Source: Sphingobacterium sp. GVS05A (GTDB lineage Bacteria; Bacteroidota; Bacteroidia; Sphingobacteriales; Sphingobacteriaceae). Taken from it: DNA of 64,000 nt. Position numbers and translations under genes: made by a program. Positions 17,455 to 26,605 of this stretch are shown piece by piece. Location of the stretch: NCBI RefSeq assembly GCF_019969845.1, contig NZ_JAHXYR010000002.1:310001-374000 (forward strand), read 5' to 3'. Every line of letters begins with the position of its first letter. Positions within the stretch are counted from its first letter, which is position 1. Under the pieces are notes generated by a model. It saw only the letters and a program-made list of their open reading frames with translations, was not told where the DNA came from and did no database searches.

Positions 17455-17562
17455 CGAGCCAACGAGTATATTTTATGACAATGATATCGTTCAGTATGTC
17501 ATTGAAGTTACAATGGTAGTCTCAGCTAGCCAGCGAGTTTATTATAAACATTCTGACATCGT
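17455..17562 (+). repeat. Imperfect direct repeat, about 36 bp, period 71 bp
   Basis: Copy 1 (17455-17490) and copy 2 (17526-17562) share GCCA(A/G)CGAGT at their left and ATCGT at their right, with partial matches between. Copy 1 also contains ATGACA...TGTCAT (17475-17480, 17497-17502). They lie about 60-170 bp upstream of the predicted transcription start of SusC. Confidence 0.5.
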
Positions 17563-17609
17563 ATTTACAAAAAAACAAAAAATAAAGTATAGTTATTAGA
17601 TGGATTTTA

Positions 17610-17617
17610 TATATTTG
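17610..17617 (+). promoter_or_regulatory. -7 box TATATTTG for the sulfatase-linked SusC operon
   Basis: Exact match to TAnnTTTG. It predicts transcription starting near 17622 and a leader of about 135 nt. The same octamer followed by GCAT occurs before the TonB receptor gene at 24235. Confidence 0.55.
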
Positions 17618-17679
17618 CATTAACATTTTTTAACACATGAAAATCAGTGCAATACATATACCTGTAAAACGAATGCTTC

Positions 17680-17717
17680 TAGGAGATGTTTTCCAGTTCG
17701 ATTCAAACGATCTCCTA
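17680..17717 (+). promoter_or_regulatory. Hairpin in the SusC leader
   Basis: TAGGAGAT (17680-17687) pairs with ATCTCCTA (17710-17717) around a 22-nt loop. It lies inside the predicted 5' untranslated region, 42 bp before the SusC start codon. Confidence 0.4.
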
Positions 17718-17759
17718 TAACCACAAACAAAAAAATCCACTCATTATCATTAAATTAAT

Positions 17760-20700
17760 ATGGCAAAAAACAACATAGATTTTGTCGTACTGGCAGCGCT
17801 TTGCTTAAGCACGGGCACGCTATACGCTCAATCCACCATAAAAGGAAAAGTAATCGACAACAACAATGCCCCTATTCAAGGCGCAACGATTACAGAAACA
17901 ATAAGTAAAAAACAGGTGCAAACGGATGCAAATGGCCTATTTGAGTTACCATCAAATGGTAATTCTATCAGTATCCAGGTTCAATATATTGGTTTTGATT
18001 CCAAAACTGTCCAAACCAATCCAGGCGGACTCACAACAATCCAGCTTTCACCAACGAGTTCCCAATTGGATGAAGTTGTTATAACCGCCCTAGGTATTTC
18101 GCGCGAAAAGAAATCATTAGGATATGCAGTCCAAGAAGTCAAATCTGTTGAACTTCAAACACGTCCCACTAACGCGCTCAGTGCACTATCAGGAAAAGTT
18201 GCTGGTCTTCAAGTGACTACATCCGGTGGCAACATGGGCGGATCCTCCCACGTTTTGCTTCGGGGCATCAATTCCATTGCGGGAAATAACCAACCGTTAT
18301 ATGTTATTGATGGTACTCCAATTGATAACACCGATTTAAACTCCTCATCGACCATTAATGGAAGTGCAGGCAAAGACGTCGGTAATATGATACAAGATAT
18401 CAATCCTGACGATATCGATAACATCTCCGTATTAAAAGGTCCCTCTGCTGCTGCCTTGTATGGTTCGAGAGCCGCTAATGGAGTTATACTAATTACGACG
18501 AAGCGTGCATCAAAAGGGGAAAAGATAGATATTTCGTTAAACACTGGTGTTGATTTTGAGAATATTGTCCGGCTTCCGAAAAGACAACATTTATACGGCC
18601 AGGGTTATTCTACTGTTTTTCAGACTCAAAATATCAATGGTAAAGACTATAAAATCGTAGACTACGCTGCAGATGAAAGCTGGGGCCCTAAACTCGATGG
18701 TACACCTGTCTTGCAGTGGTATAATTTAAACCCTGAAGACGAATCCAATTACCTGAATCCGTCGCCATGGCTTTATCCAAAAAATGATGTTAGCTATTTT
18801 TTTCGGACCGGTGTAGCCAATACCAATAATTTTGCTATCGCCGGCAATAGTGGAAATACAAATTACCGATTTTCCTACACGAACAAAAATGTAAAAGGAA
18901 CAACTCCGAATTCTAGTTTAGGTCGTAATACATTTAACTTTTCGGGAGGGACACAGCTGGGCAAATTGAAAATTAATTCTAATTTCAACTACATCCGTAA
19001 CGCATCCGTAGGCCGCCCATGGACAGGTGCATCCAACAGAAATATTATCCTCGAGGCATTCCAATGGGGAGCAGTACAAGTGGATTACAAGATATTAGAA
19101 AATTATAAACGTGAGGATGGAACTCCATTAGCATGGAATCGTACTGGATGGCAAAATACACCTACAGCAGAAGCAACGCGCTTTATCGATAACCCCTACT
19201 GGTCTGCTTACGAGTCTTATATGGAAGATAATAGAGACCGCTTTTATGGAAATATTGGATTACAATATGACTTGAATAGCTGGCTTTCCTTAGGAGCTAA
19301 AGTACATGGAGATATTTATTCGTTCCAATCTCAGGACCGTATCGCTGTATACTCTCGCAGCACTTCACAATATGAAGAGACAAGCAATAAACTAAACGAA
19401 TATAATTATGAATTTTTAGCCACAGCAAAAAAAAACTGGGATAAATTCTCACTTATTGGAAATATCGGAGCCAATCTTCGTGACCAGCAGCGCAAGCAAG
19501 ATTATGCCATTACACAAGGAGGTCTAATTATTCCAAATTATTACAATCTAAAAAATGCGAATTCAGTCAAAATTGACAACTTTAAATATCACAGACGCAT
19601 TGCATCTGTTTATGGAAGCTTTTCTTTAGGATATAATGATTTGCTTTACTTAGATGGAACAGTGCGTAATGACTGGTCTTCAACATTACCAACAGATAAC
19701 AACTCTTTTATATATCCTTCCCTAACAGGTAGTTTTGTCTTTAGTCAATTAGAAGCATTCAAACAATTGGATTGGCTAAGTTTCGGAAAAATACGTTTAG
19801 GATGGGCCCAAGTTGGGAATGACACAGATCCTTATCAACTGTATAAGGTCTATGAACCCGAGCAATCGTATGAAGGGCAAGCTTCTTACGGCCTCCCGAG
19901 TATTAAACCAAATGCTAATTTAAAACCTGAAATTACCAGTTCTTGGGAAACAGGTCTGAACGTGCAATTGTTCAAAAATCGCTTAGGATTTGATATAACT
20001 TACTACAACAATAATTCCAGAAATCAAATCCTTCCTGTCCCTGTTTCTTCGTCTTTTGGATACGCAAGCAAAGTATTTAATGCAGGAAAAATTAATAACA
20101 AAGGTCTCGAAATTGTTCTTAATGGCACGCCAATCAAAAATGAAAACTTTACTTGGGACGCTACAATTAACTGGGCCAAAAACAAAAACAAAGTGATCAA
20201 ATTAGACGATCAGGTAAATACATTGAGTTTAAGCAATTCGTTAGTTGAATTAGTAGCACGTGAAGGCGAGTCCTATGGACAATTTTTAGGCTATGACTTT
20301 GTATATGCAGCAGATGGACAACGCGTTGTTCAGGCGGATGGAACTTACATGAAAACCTCCCAATTGGTACCCCTGGGATCTATTCTTCCTGATTTCACCT
20401 TTGGTTTTCAAAATAGCTTCCGCTACAAAAACTTTAGCTTAGGATTTTTGGTCTCAGGTCGTGTTGGCGGAAAATTTTTCTCCCAAACGTATAAAGTTGG
20501 TATGTATTCAGGCATCCTGGACAAAACAGCGGCTAATAATATCCGTGAAACGGGTGTTGTTTTGAATGGTGTCAAAGGCGATGTCACATTCCACAGCGAC
20601 GGTACATATGCCGTTGAGAACGTTCAACAAAATACCACCAATATTACAGCGCAGCAATGGGCGCGCAATGAGTACAATGGCCCTACCACTTTTTCCATTT

Positions 20701-20942
20701 TTGATGCCACTTATGTTAAACTGAGAGAAGTGACGCTGGGTTATAATTTCAAATTAGCCAATGCCAAAGTCATTAAAAATATTGGGGTCAATGTCTATGG
20801 CCGTAATCTTTGGAATATCTATACCAAGAGTAAATACATTGATCCTGAATTCACCTCCAGTAGCGGTAATGTACAGGGTATTGAAGGTGGTAATATCCCT
20901 GTTCCAGTTACTTACGGTTTTAATGTAAACCTTAAATTCTAA
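17760..20942 (+). CDS. SusC/RagA family TonB-linked outer-membrane transporter
   Basis: 1060 aa. Signal peptide (1-23, ending LYAQ), carboxypeptidase-D-like regulatory domain (about 27-97), TonB-box-like LDEVVITALG (103-112), plug domain (about 118-245, with LYVIDGTPID and AALYGSRAANGVILITTKR) and a beta-barrel to the C-terminal NLKF. Length is normal. SusC proteins are the energy-dependent channels of glycan or peptide import and pair with a SusD lid. The stop is 4 bases before the SusD start. No ECF sigma or anti-sigma genes accompany it. Ligand is unknown; the sulfatase upstream hints at a sulfated sugar. Confidence 0.95.
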   Translation: MAKNNIDFVVLAALCLSTGTLYAQSTIKGKVIDNNNAPIQGATITETISKKQVQTDANGLFELPSNGNSISIQVQYIGFDSKTVQTNPGGLTTIQLSPTSSQLDEVVITALGISREKKSLGYAVQEVKSVELQTRPTNALSALSGKVAGLQVTTSGGNMGGSSHVLLRGINSIAGNNQPLYVIDGTPIDNTDLNSSSTINGSAGKDVGNMIQDINPDDIDNISVLKGPSAAALYGSRAANGVILITTKRASKGEKIDISLNTGVDFENIVRLPKRQHLYGQGYSTVFQTQNINGKDYKIVDYAADESWGPKLDGTPVLQWYNLNPEDESNYLNPSPWLYPKNDVSYFFRTGVANTNNFAIAGNSGNTNYRFSYTNKNVKGTTPNSSLGRNTFNFSGGTQLGKLKINSNFNYIRNASVGRPWTGASNRNIILEAFQWGAVQVDYKILENYKREDGTPLAWNRTGWQNTPTAEATRFIDNPYWSAYESYMEDNRDRFYGNIGLQYDLNSWLSLGAKVHGDIYSFQSQDRIAVYSRSTSQYEETSNKLNEYNYEFLATAKKNWDKFSLIGNIGANLRDQQRKQDYAITQGGLIIPNYYNLKNANSVKIDNFKYHRRIASVYGSFSLGYNDLLYLDGTVRNDWSSTLPTDNNSFIYPSLTGSFVFSQLEAFKQLDWLSFGKIRLGWAQVGNDTDPYQLYKVYEPEQSYEGQASYGLPSIKPNANLKPEITSSWETGLNVQLFKNRLGFDITYYNNNSRNQILPVPVSSSFGYASKVFNAGKINNKGLEIVLNGTPIKNENFTWDATINWAKNKNKVIKLDDQVNTLSLSNSLVELVAREGESYGQFLGYDFVYAADGQRVVQADGTYMKTSQLVPLGSILPDFTFGFQNSFRYKNFSLGFLVSGRVGGKFFSQTYKVGMYSGILDKTAANNIRETGVVLNGVKGDVTFHSDGTYAVENVQQNTTNITAQQWARNEYNGPTTFSIFDATYVKLREVTLGYNFKLANAKVIKNIGVNVYGRNLWNIYTKSKYIDPEFTSSSGNVQGIEGGNIPVPVTYGFNVNLKF

Positions 20943-20946
20943 AAAA

Positions 20947-22494
20947 ATGAAAATATCAACTATATTATATACTTCAGTAATCGGTGCTTCACTTATTGTT
21001 ACATCATGCTCTAAGTCTACGTTTAACGATATAAATACAGATCCTAACCGTCCCGCCACCGTTACAACACCGACAATTTTGGTAACTGCCGAAAAGCAAT
21101 TGATTAATGCCTTACGAAGCGAGGAGGTCAGTTTACGTGGAGCACAATTATTTTCACAATATTTTGCCCAAAATATATACACCGATCAATCGCGTTATCA
21201 AATACCAACGAGTTATTCCGATAATTACTGGACGGCAACTTACAAATCGCTCAATAATCTGAATGAAATTATAAAACTCAATTCAAATGAAAAGACTAAG
21301 GCCATCGCCGCAGCAGGAACAGCAGGTTCCAATGCGAACCAGATTGCGATTGCAAGAATTCTTAAATCTTATGCTTTTCAATCATTAACCGATGTTTTTG
21401 GTAATATTCCCTATGAGTCTTACGGAAATAAAGATGCTGATTTTGAAGCCCTGCAACAGGACCCAGACAACTTAACGCCTAAATATGCAAGTCAGGAAAA
21501 AATCTATAAAGATATTCTAAACGAACTGCAACAAGCGGCTGATACCCTAACGAAATACACAACAGCAACCACATTTGGCACCGCTGATATTATCTATAAG
21601 GGATCCAATGCCAGCTGGGCAAAATTTGCCAATTCACTACGGTTACGGATAGCCAATCGCATTAAGGCAAAAGATGCTGCATTGGCAGCAACGCATATTG
21701 CCGATGCGATAAAGAAAGGCGTATTTACCGCTAACAGCGATAATGCCGTATTTAAATATTCTAAAACTCCACCCAATGAAGCACCACTATTCCGGGCCAC
21801 AGTGACAGCCAACCGAAAAGATTTTGCCGTTTCAAATGTACTTATAGAAGCCCTGCAGGGTACACGTGGCCCCTTTAAAATTGCAGATCCTCGCTTGTCT
21901 AAATTCGCAAAACCAACATCCTCGGGAAATGCCTATTTCGGCCAGCCGTATGGGCTTCCTTTAGCCGCCGGAAATCTATTCCCTGTGGATAAAATATCTT
22001 TACCAAGTGACGCGATCAACGCGGCTGACTATGGCGAAGTTCTTCTGGAATACGCTGAAATAGCATTCCTCTTGGCAGAAAATAACAATTGGGATCAAAC
22101 TAATTATGAGAAAGGAACTCGCGCTTCGCTAGAAAAGTGGGGGGTATCGCAAGAAGATATTAATAGCTATATCAGCAAACTGCCAGCTGCTAATAAAGAG
22201 CATGTGCTTTCCCAAAAATACTTAGCACTTTTCAATCAGAGCATAGAAGCTTGGTCAGAAATCAGAAGAACAGGCTACCCATTATTTCTCATCAAAAAAG
22301 GAGATGTCACCTGGAGCGGAACTATCGATGGCAAACCCGTCAGCTATACCTTTAATCCCGAAGTTGGCGATGCCATACCAAGTCGTTTGGTATATCCATT
22401 GAAGGAACAAAGTACAAATAGATCAAATTATCAAGCAGCCCTGGCACAACAAGGAGATGATGTGATCAACACCAAAGTATGGTGGAATAAATAA
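20947..22494 (+). CDS. SusD-like lipoprotein (SusD-like_2 type)
   Basis: 515 aa. Lipoprotein signal with lipobox ending at Cys21 (LIVTSC), followed by NDINTDPNRP, the usual start of the SusD-like_2 subgroup. The rest is the helical TPR-like SusD fold with LRLRIANRI and an EAWSEIRRTGYP motif near the end. It should sit on the outer face of the outer membrane as the lid of the SusC partner just upstream. Terminated by the hairpin at 22517-22552. Confidence 0.93.
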   Translation: MKISTILYTSVIGASLIVTSCSKSTFNDINTDPNRPATVTTPTILVTAEKQLINALRSEEVSLRGAQLFSQYFAQNIYTDQSRYQIPTSYSDNYWTATYKSLNNLNEIIKLNSNEKTKAIAAAGTAGSNANQIAIARILKSYAFQSLTDVFGNIPYESYGNKDADFEALQQDPDNLTPKYASQEKIYKDILNELQQAADTLTKYTTATTFGTADIIYKGSNASWAKFANSLRLRIANRIKAKDAALAATHIADAIKKGVFTANSDNAVFKYSKTPPNEAPLFRATVTANRKDFAVSNVLIEALQGTRGPFKIADPRLSKFAKPTSSGNAYFGQPYGLPLAAGNLFPVDKISLPSDAINAADYGEVLLEYAEIAFLLAENNNWDQTNYEKGTRASLEKWGVSQEDINSYISKLPAANKEHVLSQKYLALFNQSIEAWSEIRRTGYPLFLIKKGDVTWSGTIDGKPVSYTFNPEVGDAIPSRLVYPLKEQSTNRSNYQAALAQQGDDVINTKVWWNK

Positions 22495-22516
22495 AAAAGT
22501 ATTTTCTACCCCTTTG

Positions 22517-22552
22517 AACACCTGAAGTTTAAGATTTCAGGTGTTTTTTTTT
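22517..22552 (+). terminator. Terminator of the SusC/SusD operon
   Basis: AACACCTGAA (22517-22526) pairs with TTCAGGTGTT (22536-22545), followed by eight or more T. The stem is nearly the same sequence as the orphan terminator at 15517-15552. Confidence 0.85.
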
Positions 22553-22563
22553 CAATTATTTCC

Positions 22564-22571
22564 TAACTTCG
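22564..22571 (+). promoter_or_regulatory. Candidate -7 box TAACTTCG for the TPR gene
   Basis: The octamer is identical to the one before the E2 gene and lies 25 bp before the ATG. Confidence 0.35.
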
Positions 22572-22596
22572 TAAAAGACCATTAAGAAAGAATGCC

Positions 22597-23022
22597 ATGG
22601 ATGATCAAATATTAGATAAAATCGACCAACTGAGTGAAGAGGGAAATGCTTATTGTGATGAAGAGAACTTTCGCGAGGCAATTAGGGCATGGACTGAGGC
22701 GCTCAATTTAATCCCTAGCCCACAAAATGTCCACGCTGAAAGTCTTTGGTTGGAAGCCTCCATTGGGGATGCTTATTTCTTAGAGGACGACTTCGAAAAC
22801 GCACTTCCACACTTTGAAAATGCCAAAGGCAATATCATCGAGAATGCTTATGAAAATCCTTTTATCATGCTACGATTAGGACAGTGTTACCTGGAAACAG
22901 CTAATACCGAATCTGCACAAGAATACCTTCTTCGCGCCTATATGATGGAAGGAAAAGAGATTTTTGAAGAGGAATCACCAAAATATTTTAATTTTCTGGC
23001 TGATAACGTCGAATTGGATTAA
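22597..23022 (+). CDS. TPR-repeat protein
   Basis: 141 aa, cytoplasmic. Three to four TPR helices pairs are visible: NFREAIRAWTEALNLIP, DFENALPHFENAK and SAQEYLLRAYMMEG, ending in GKEIFEEESPKYFNFL. Such short stand-alone TPR proteins bind other proteins; relatives with the same ending are, as I recall, found beside polymorphic-toxin genes, but no toxin is visible here. It converges with the next gene, and the two stop codons overlap in TTAA (23019-23022). Confidence 0.85.
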   Translation: MDDQILDKIDQLSEEGNAYCDEENFREAIRAWTEALNLIPSPQNVHAESLWLEASIGDAYFLEDDFENALPHFENAKGNIIENAYENPFIMLRLGQCYLETANTESAQEYLLRAYMMEGKEIFEEESPKYFNFLADNVELD

Positions 23023-23924
23023 TCAATTGCATCTGCCACCTCCATCGGTAAATCAGATTCAAGAATAGATGCACCCTGGGCGAATATCGCCCTATATTTT
23101 TCTCTTCTTTCTTCTTTCTTTGTTAGTTTGTCATAAGTTGGCGCTGACGAAATCATACACATCACCCCTTTCCCATTAAAAAAGCGGTACATTTCTGCAT
23201 TCGATTCTTTTAACTCAGGACCAATATAGACAATCATCCGACCATAGGGCAATCCCGAAGCCTTAAATTTAGCTAAGGCTGCCTGATCTTTGATATGCAT
23301 AGACATATACTGATCCGGATTTTGGGCCAAATAGTAGGCCGCCTGTTCAACATTATGTACCGTTACCCAAACCCAGCTATATGCATTATGCTTTCGCAAT
23401 ATAGCTGCGGTTGCCGACAATGGTAGATCTTTCTTATCGAGATTTAAAATGGTTTTCCCTTTTGCCCATTCAATCACTTCATCTAGGGTATTAATAGGAT
23501 ATTTAGTAATATTTCCAGCATGGTCTTTCAGACGAAGTGCACGCAATTCAGCCCATGTATAATCCGACACCCGACCGACCCCATTTGTCACCCGCTCCAA
23601 GTTTGCATCATGGAGTAATACCGCAACACTATCTTTCGTATAGCGTGGATCTATTTCAAAAATTGCTGGAGTTTTACATAATACAGCCTCAAAAGCCGCA
23701 ATAGAATTTTCAGGAAGACCATCTTCTATAGTCCCGCGGTGACCGCTTATGATCTTCTTTCCTTCAGCATACTTAAAGTATGCACGCATGGCTTCTACAG
23801 ATTCAAACTTTAGCCTCTGGTTGCTTTGAGCTAAAACTTTCGTGTATAATAAACTAGATAAAAATAATAATAGAAATACAGAAATCGTTTTCAACCGTAT
23901 ATCATTGTGATCTAAAGCAGCCAT
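23019..23924 (-). CDS. Secreted glycerophosphodiester phosphodiesterase (GDPD family)
   Basis: 301 aa with an N-terminal hydrophobic export signal (about residues 14-32, ending VLAQ). The GDPD catalytic residues are present: His62 in GHRG, Glu90 and Asp92 in FEIDPR, and His105 in LLHD. The enzyme hydrolyses glycerophosphodiesters from phospholipid breakdown to glycerol-3-phosphate and an alcohol. The C-terminal part (GASILESDLPMEV) matches the end of the TIM barrel. The N-terminus before the signal (MAALDHNDIRLKT) is longer than usual, so translation may start a little later. Single gene on the minus strand. Confidence 0.9.
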   Translation of the reverse strand: MAALDHNDIRLKTISVFLLLFLSSLLYTKVLAQSNQRLKFESVEAMRAYFKYAEGKKIISGHRGTIEDGLPENSIAAFEAVLCKTPAIFEIDPRYTKDSVAVLLHDANLERVTNGVGRVSDYTWAELRALRLKDHAGNITKYPINTLDEVIEWAKGKTILNLDKKDLPLSATAAILRKHNAYSWVWVTVHNVEQAAYYLAQNPDQYMSMHIKDQAALAKFKASGLPYGRMIVYIGPELKESNAEMYRFFNGKGVMCMISSAPTYDKLTKKEERREKYRAIFAQGASILESDLPMEVADAID

Positions 23925-24274
23925 CTACCTATTTAATTATGGAAATATGAATTGCTAAAATAGCCATCCTATATCAATAAATCGTAAACAAAATATGTAC
24001 TCAAAATAAAGAAAATAAAACGAGCAGCTTAACAACATCGAATAGATTTTCTGCTACAGCCCCTATACGATGGTAAAACATTCCTCTATTCCTTAATATT
24101 CCTGGTGATCAAGAAAGCCCCTCCAAATTGTATTCCTATTTATCGTTGGTAATTTTTTGAATGAGACAGCCGCTAGATGAGCATATTAAGCGAAAAAAAT
24201 AGCAGTTTTTTAGATGAAGAAAAATTAAATATTCTATATTTGCATCAATTTATATTTGATCTAAATAAACTACC
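23925..24274. other. 350-bp divergent promoter region
   Basis: It lies between the GDPD gene (minus) and the TonB receptor gene (plus). Apart from the -7 box at 24235-24242 I see no repeat, hairpin or open frame worth noting, and no Fur-box-like palindrome that I could recognise by eye. Confidence 0.5.
24235..24242 (+). promoter_or_regulatory. -7 box TATATTTG for the TonB receptor operon
   Basis: Exact TAnnTTTG match, 32 bp before the ATG, in the context TATATTTGCAT shared with the promoter at 17610. Confidence 0.55.
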
Positions 24275-26605
24275 ATGAAGAATAGAACACGATATATGAT
24301 GTTCGCAGCAGGAAGCCTTGTCCTTCTCGGGACTCAGTTACATGCACAAGAGTTATCTCTCCTTGTTAAAAATACAGAAAATCAACCAGTGGCTCAAGCC
24401 AATATCAAGCTCAATGGGAAAAACATTGGTTACTCTAATCAGCAGGGGCAATTTCATCTCGCTAAAGTACCGTCGAATAGCCCACTTCAATTTCGAGTTT
24501 CCTATACTGGTTACTCAGCCCTTGAAAAAACAGTGAGTTTAGATACGGTCAGTGGTCCTATCCTATTTCAGTTAAATGCAACACAGACTTTAGACGAGAT
24601 TATTGTTACCGCCGGTCGTAAAGCCGAAAGTATCTCTACAGTGCCTTCTTCGGTATCCATTTTAACAACAAAAGAGATCGAAGCACAGAGCCAGATCAGC
24701 ACCAATCTTTCAACGATACTTGGCAATACAATTCCAGGTTTGGGTACGGCTACCAACAAAGCAACCAATTCAGGTCAGACTTTACGCGGGCGATCTGTAC
24801 TGGTTTTAATAGATGGGATCCCGCAATCCACACCATTAATGAATGGACAGCGCGATCTACGCACGATCGATCCCAGTGTTATTGAACGCGTGGAAGTTAT
24901 TAAAGGAGCAACCTCCATCTATGGAAATGGCTCAGCTGGCGGGATTATCAACTACATCACGCGCAATCCAGCAAAAGATTCAGCTCCTATCCAAGGAATT
25001 ACCAGCCTGAGAACAACCTTCAATCCTATAAACAGTGGCGGAACGTTGGGCTATCGTGCCGCCCAAACATTATATGGCCGAAAAAACAGCTGGGATTACA
25101 CCGTCAGCGGATCGGCGGATTATGTGGGTCTTCAGCGCGATGGTGATGGAACAGCCCTCGGTCAGACTGATGGTCTTTCAAATACCTATCAATACAATGC
25201 ATTCCTCAAACTTGGCTACACCATCGATAACAGTTCCAATCTATCCGCTGTATATAATTTTTATCGAAGCAATCAGCACAACAGATACATCAGCCAAACG
25301 GGTGTCTATGGACAATCCCCGACTATCGGTGTAAAAGGAGATGATCCTGGCAAACCTGCCGGCACGCCTTACAACCACAATGCGATGCTGACTTATACGA
25401 AAAATAATCTTTTTGCCTCCACTTCTCTCGTTGCATCGGCTTATTATAACACCTTTCGATCCATGAATCGTTATGTCGAAAAAGCATCGGCATGGTATGG
25501 TCCTGGTCAAACACAGATCAACTCCGAGAAAAAAGGATTGCGTATCAATCTCAACACGCCTTTTCAAGTATTTGGTTCTAAGGCGGATGTCACTTACGGA
25601 ATTGATCTCCTGAATGATGTCACTGATCAAAACCTAACGGATGGTAGAGTCTATATTCCTTATATGAATATGCTCAACGTGGCACCTTATGCACAAGTAA
25701 AGATTGATTTCCTAGAAAATCTAATTTTCAAAGGTGGGGTCCGTTATGAAAATGCAACCGTCAAAATAAAAGATTTCAACACCATTGCTACGGGCCCGGA
25801 CAATGCGGGTAGCATCGCTGTTAAAGGCGGCGAAATACCGTATAAAGGAGCTACATTCAATGCCGGCCTCCGTTATAATAAATATTCATTCTTTAACCCT
25901 TTCATAAGCTTTTCACAGGGTTTTGCCATCAATGAACTTGGCCGCATTGTCCGCAGGGCAACCGACAACGACCTAGATAGTCTAAAAACAGATCCCATCA
26001 TTACCAATAACTATGAAATCGGGTTTTCCAGCAACTACAGTATTTTCCAATTATCTGCTTCCTACTATTATAGTACTTCAAAAATGGGTGTGGAACTTGT
26101 AGACATTGGCGGTTATCTGATGCCACAACGACTTCCCGAGGATGTCTATGGATATGAAGTAGCCCTAAGTGCAACCATCAGCCCGCAACTGACTGTGGGT
26201 GGAACGTATGCGTATGTTGAGGGGAAATCGAAAAAAGAAGACGGCACGAAATCCTACCTCAATGGCTCACGTATCGCTCCGATCAAAGCGACGGGATATA
26301 TCTATTATACCCCGATCAAACCATTGACCTTTCAATTATTCTGGGTACATACCGGGGCTCGTGACAGATTCCTGCCTAACGACAAAGGTGTATATAAAAA
26401 CAGCGAGGGGCCGGTTAAACCAGTAGATCTTTTTAACTTAAATGGTAATTATCAGATTAACAAACAATGGTCATTGGGACTAGGCGTTGAAAATCTTTTA
26501 AATAAGAACTACTACCCAGTTGTAAGTCAATACCGTGCGCTAAATGAGGAATATGTAAGAGGTCAGGGAATGATGGCTTCCTTTAATATCAATTACAAAT
26601 TTTAG
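24275..26605 (+). CDS. TonB-dependent receptor, siderophore/iron type
   Basis: 776 aa. Signal peptide (ends QLHAQ), a carboxypeptidase-D-like domain (about 27-103), TonB box (LDEIIVTAGR), plug (about 115-232, with VLVLIDGIPQ and GATSIYGNGSAGGIINYITR) and a barrel ending in the outer-membrane signature SFNINYKF. There is no SusD partner and the barrel is shorter than in SusC, as in siderophore receptors of the FhuA/FecA kind. The next gene, a PepSY membrane protein, begins directly after the stop (TAG then ATG), which is a common partner for ferric-siderophore uptake and reduction. Iron as substrate is inferred from this pairing. Confidence 0.93.
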   Translation: MKNRTRYMMFAAGSLVLLGTQLHAQELSLLVKNTENQPVAQANIKLNGKNIGYSNQQGQFHLAKVPSNSPLQFRVSYTGYSALEKTVSLDTVSGPILFQLNATQTLDEIIVTAGRKAESISTVPSSVSILTTKEIEAQSQISTNLSTILGNTIPGLGTATNKATNSGQTLRGRSVLVLIDGIPQSTPLMNGQRDLRTIDPSVIERVEVIKGATSIYGNGSAGGIINYITRNPAKDSAPIQGITSLRTTFNPINSGGTLGYRAAQTLYGRKNSWDYTVSGSADYVGLQRDGDGTALGQTDGLSNTYQYNAFLKLGYTIDNSSNLSAVYNFYRSNQHNRYISQTGVYGQSPTIGVKGDDPGKPAGTPYNHNAMLTYTKNNLFASTSLVASAYYNTFRSMNRYVEKASAWYGPGQTQINSEKKGLRINLNTPFQVFGSKADVTYGIDLLNDVTDQNLTDGRVYIPYMNMLNVAPYAQVKIDFLENLIFKGGVRYENATVKIKDFNTIATGPDNAGSIAVKGGEIPYKGATFNAGLRYNKYSFFNPFISFSQGFAINELGRIVRRATDNDLDSLKTDPIITNNYEIGFSSNYSIFQLSASYYYSTSKMGVELVDIGGYLMPQRLPEDVYGYEVALSATISPQLTVGGTYAYVEGKSKKEDGTKSYLNGSRIAPIKATGYIYYTPIKPLTFQLFWVHTGARDRFLPNDKGVYKNSEGPVKPVDLFNLNGNYQINKQWSLGLGVENLLNKNYYPVVSQYRALNEEYVRGQGMMASFNINYKF

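Larger units (their letters stand above)
17166..17759. other. 594-bp regulatory region before SusC
   Basis: No gene. It contains an inverted repeat ATTCATA-CGT-TATGAAT (17363-17379), an imperfect direct repeat of about 36 bp (17455-17490 and 17526-17562), a -7 box TATATTTG (17610-17617) and a leader hairpin (17680-17717). It is well organised as an upstream control region for the SusC/SusD operon. Confidence 0.6.

Noticed and set aside
17680..17725. A tRNA-like element (GTTCGATTC and a following ATAACCA)
   Set aside because: Only one 8-bp stem forms; D-arm, anticodon arm and correct spacing are absent.
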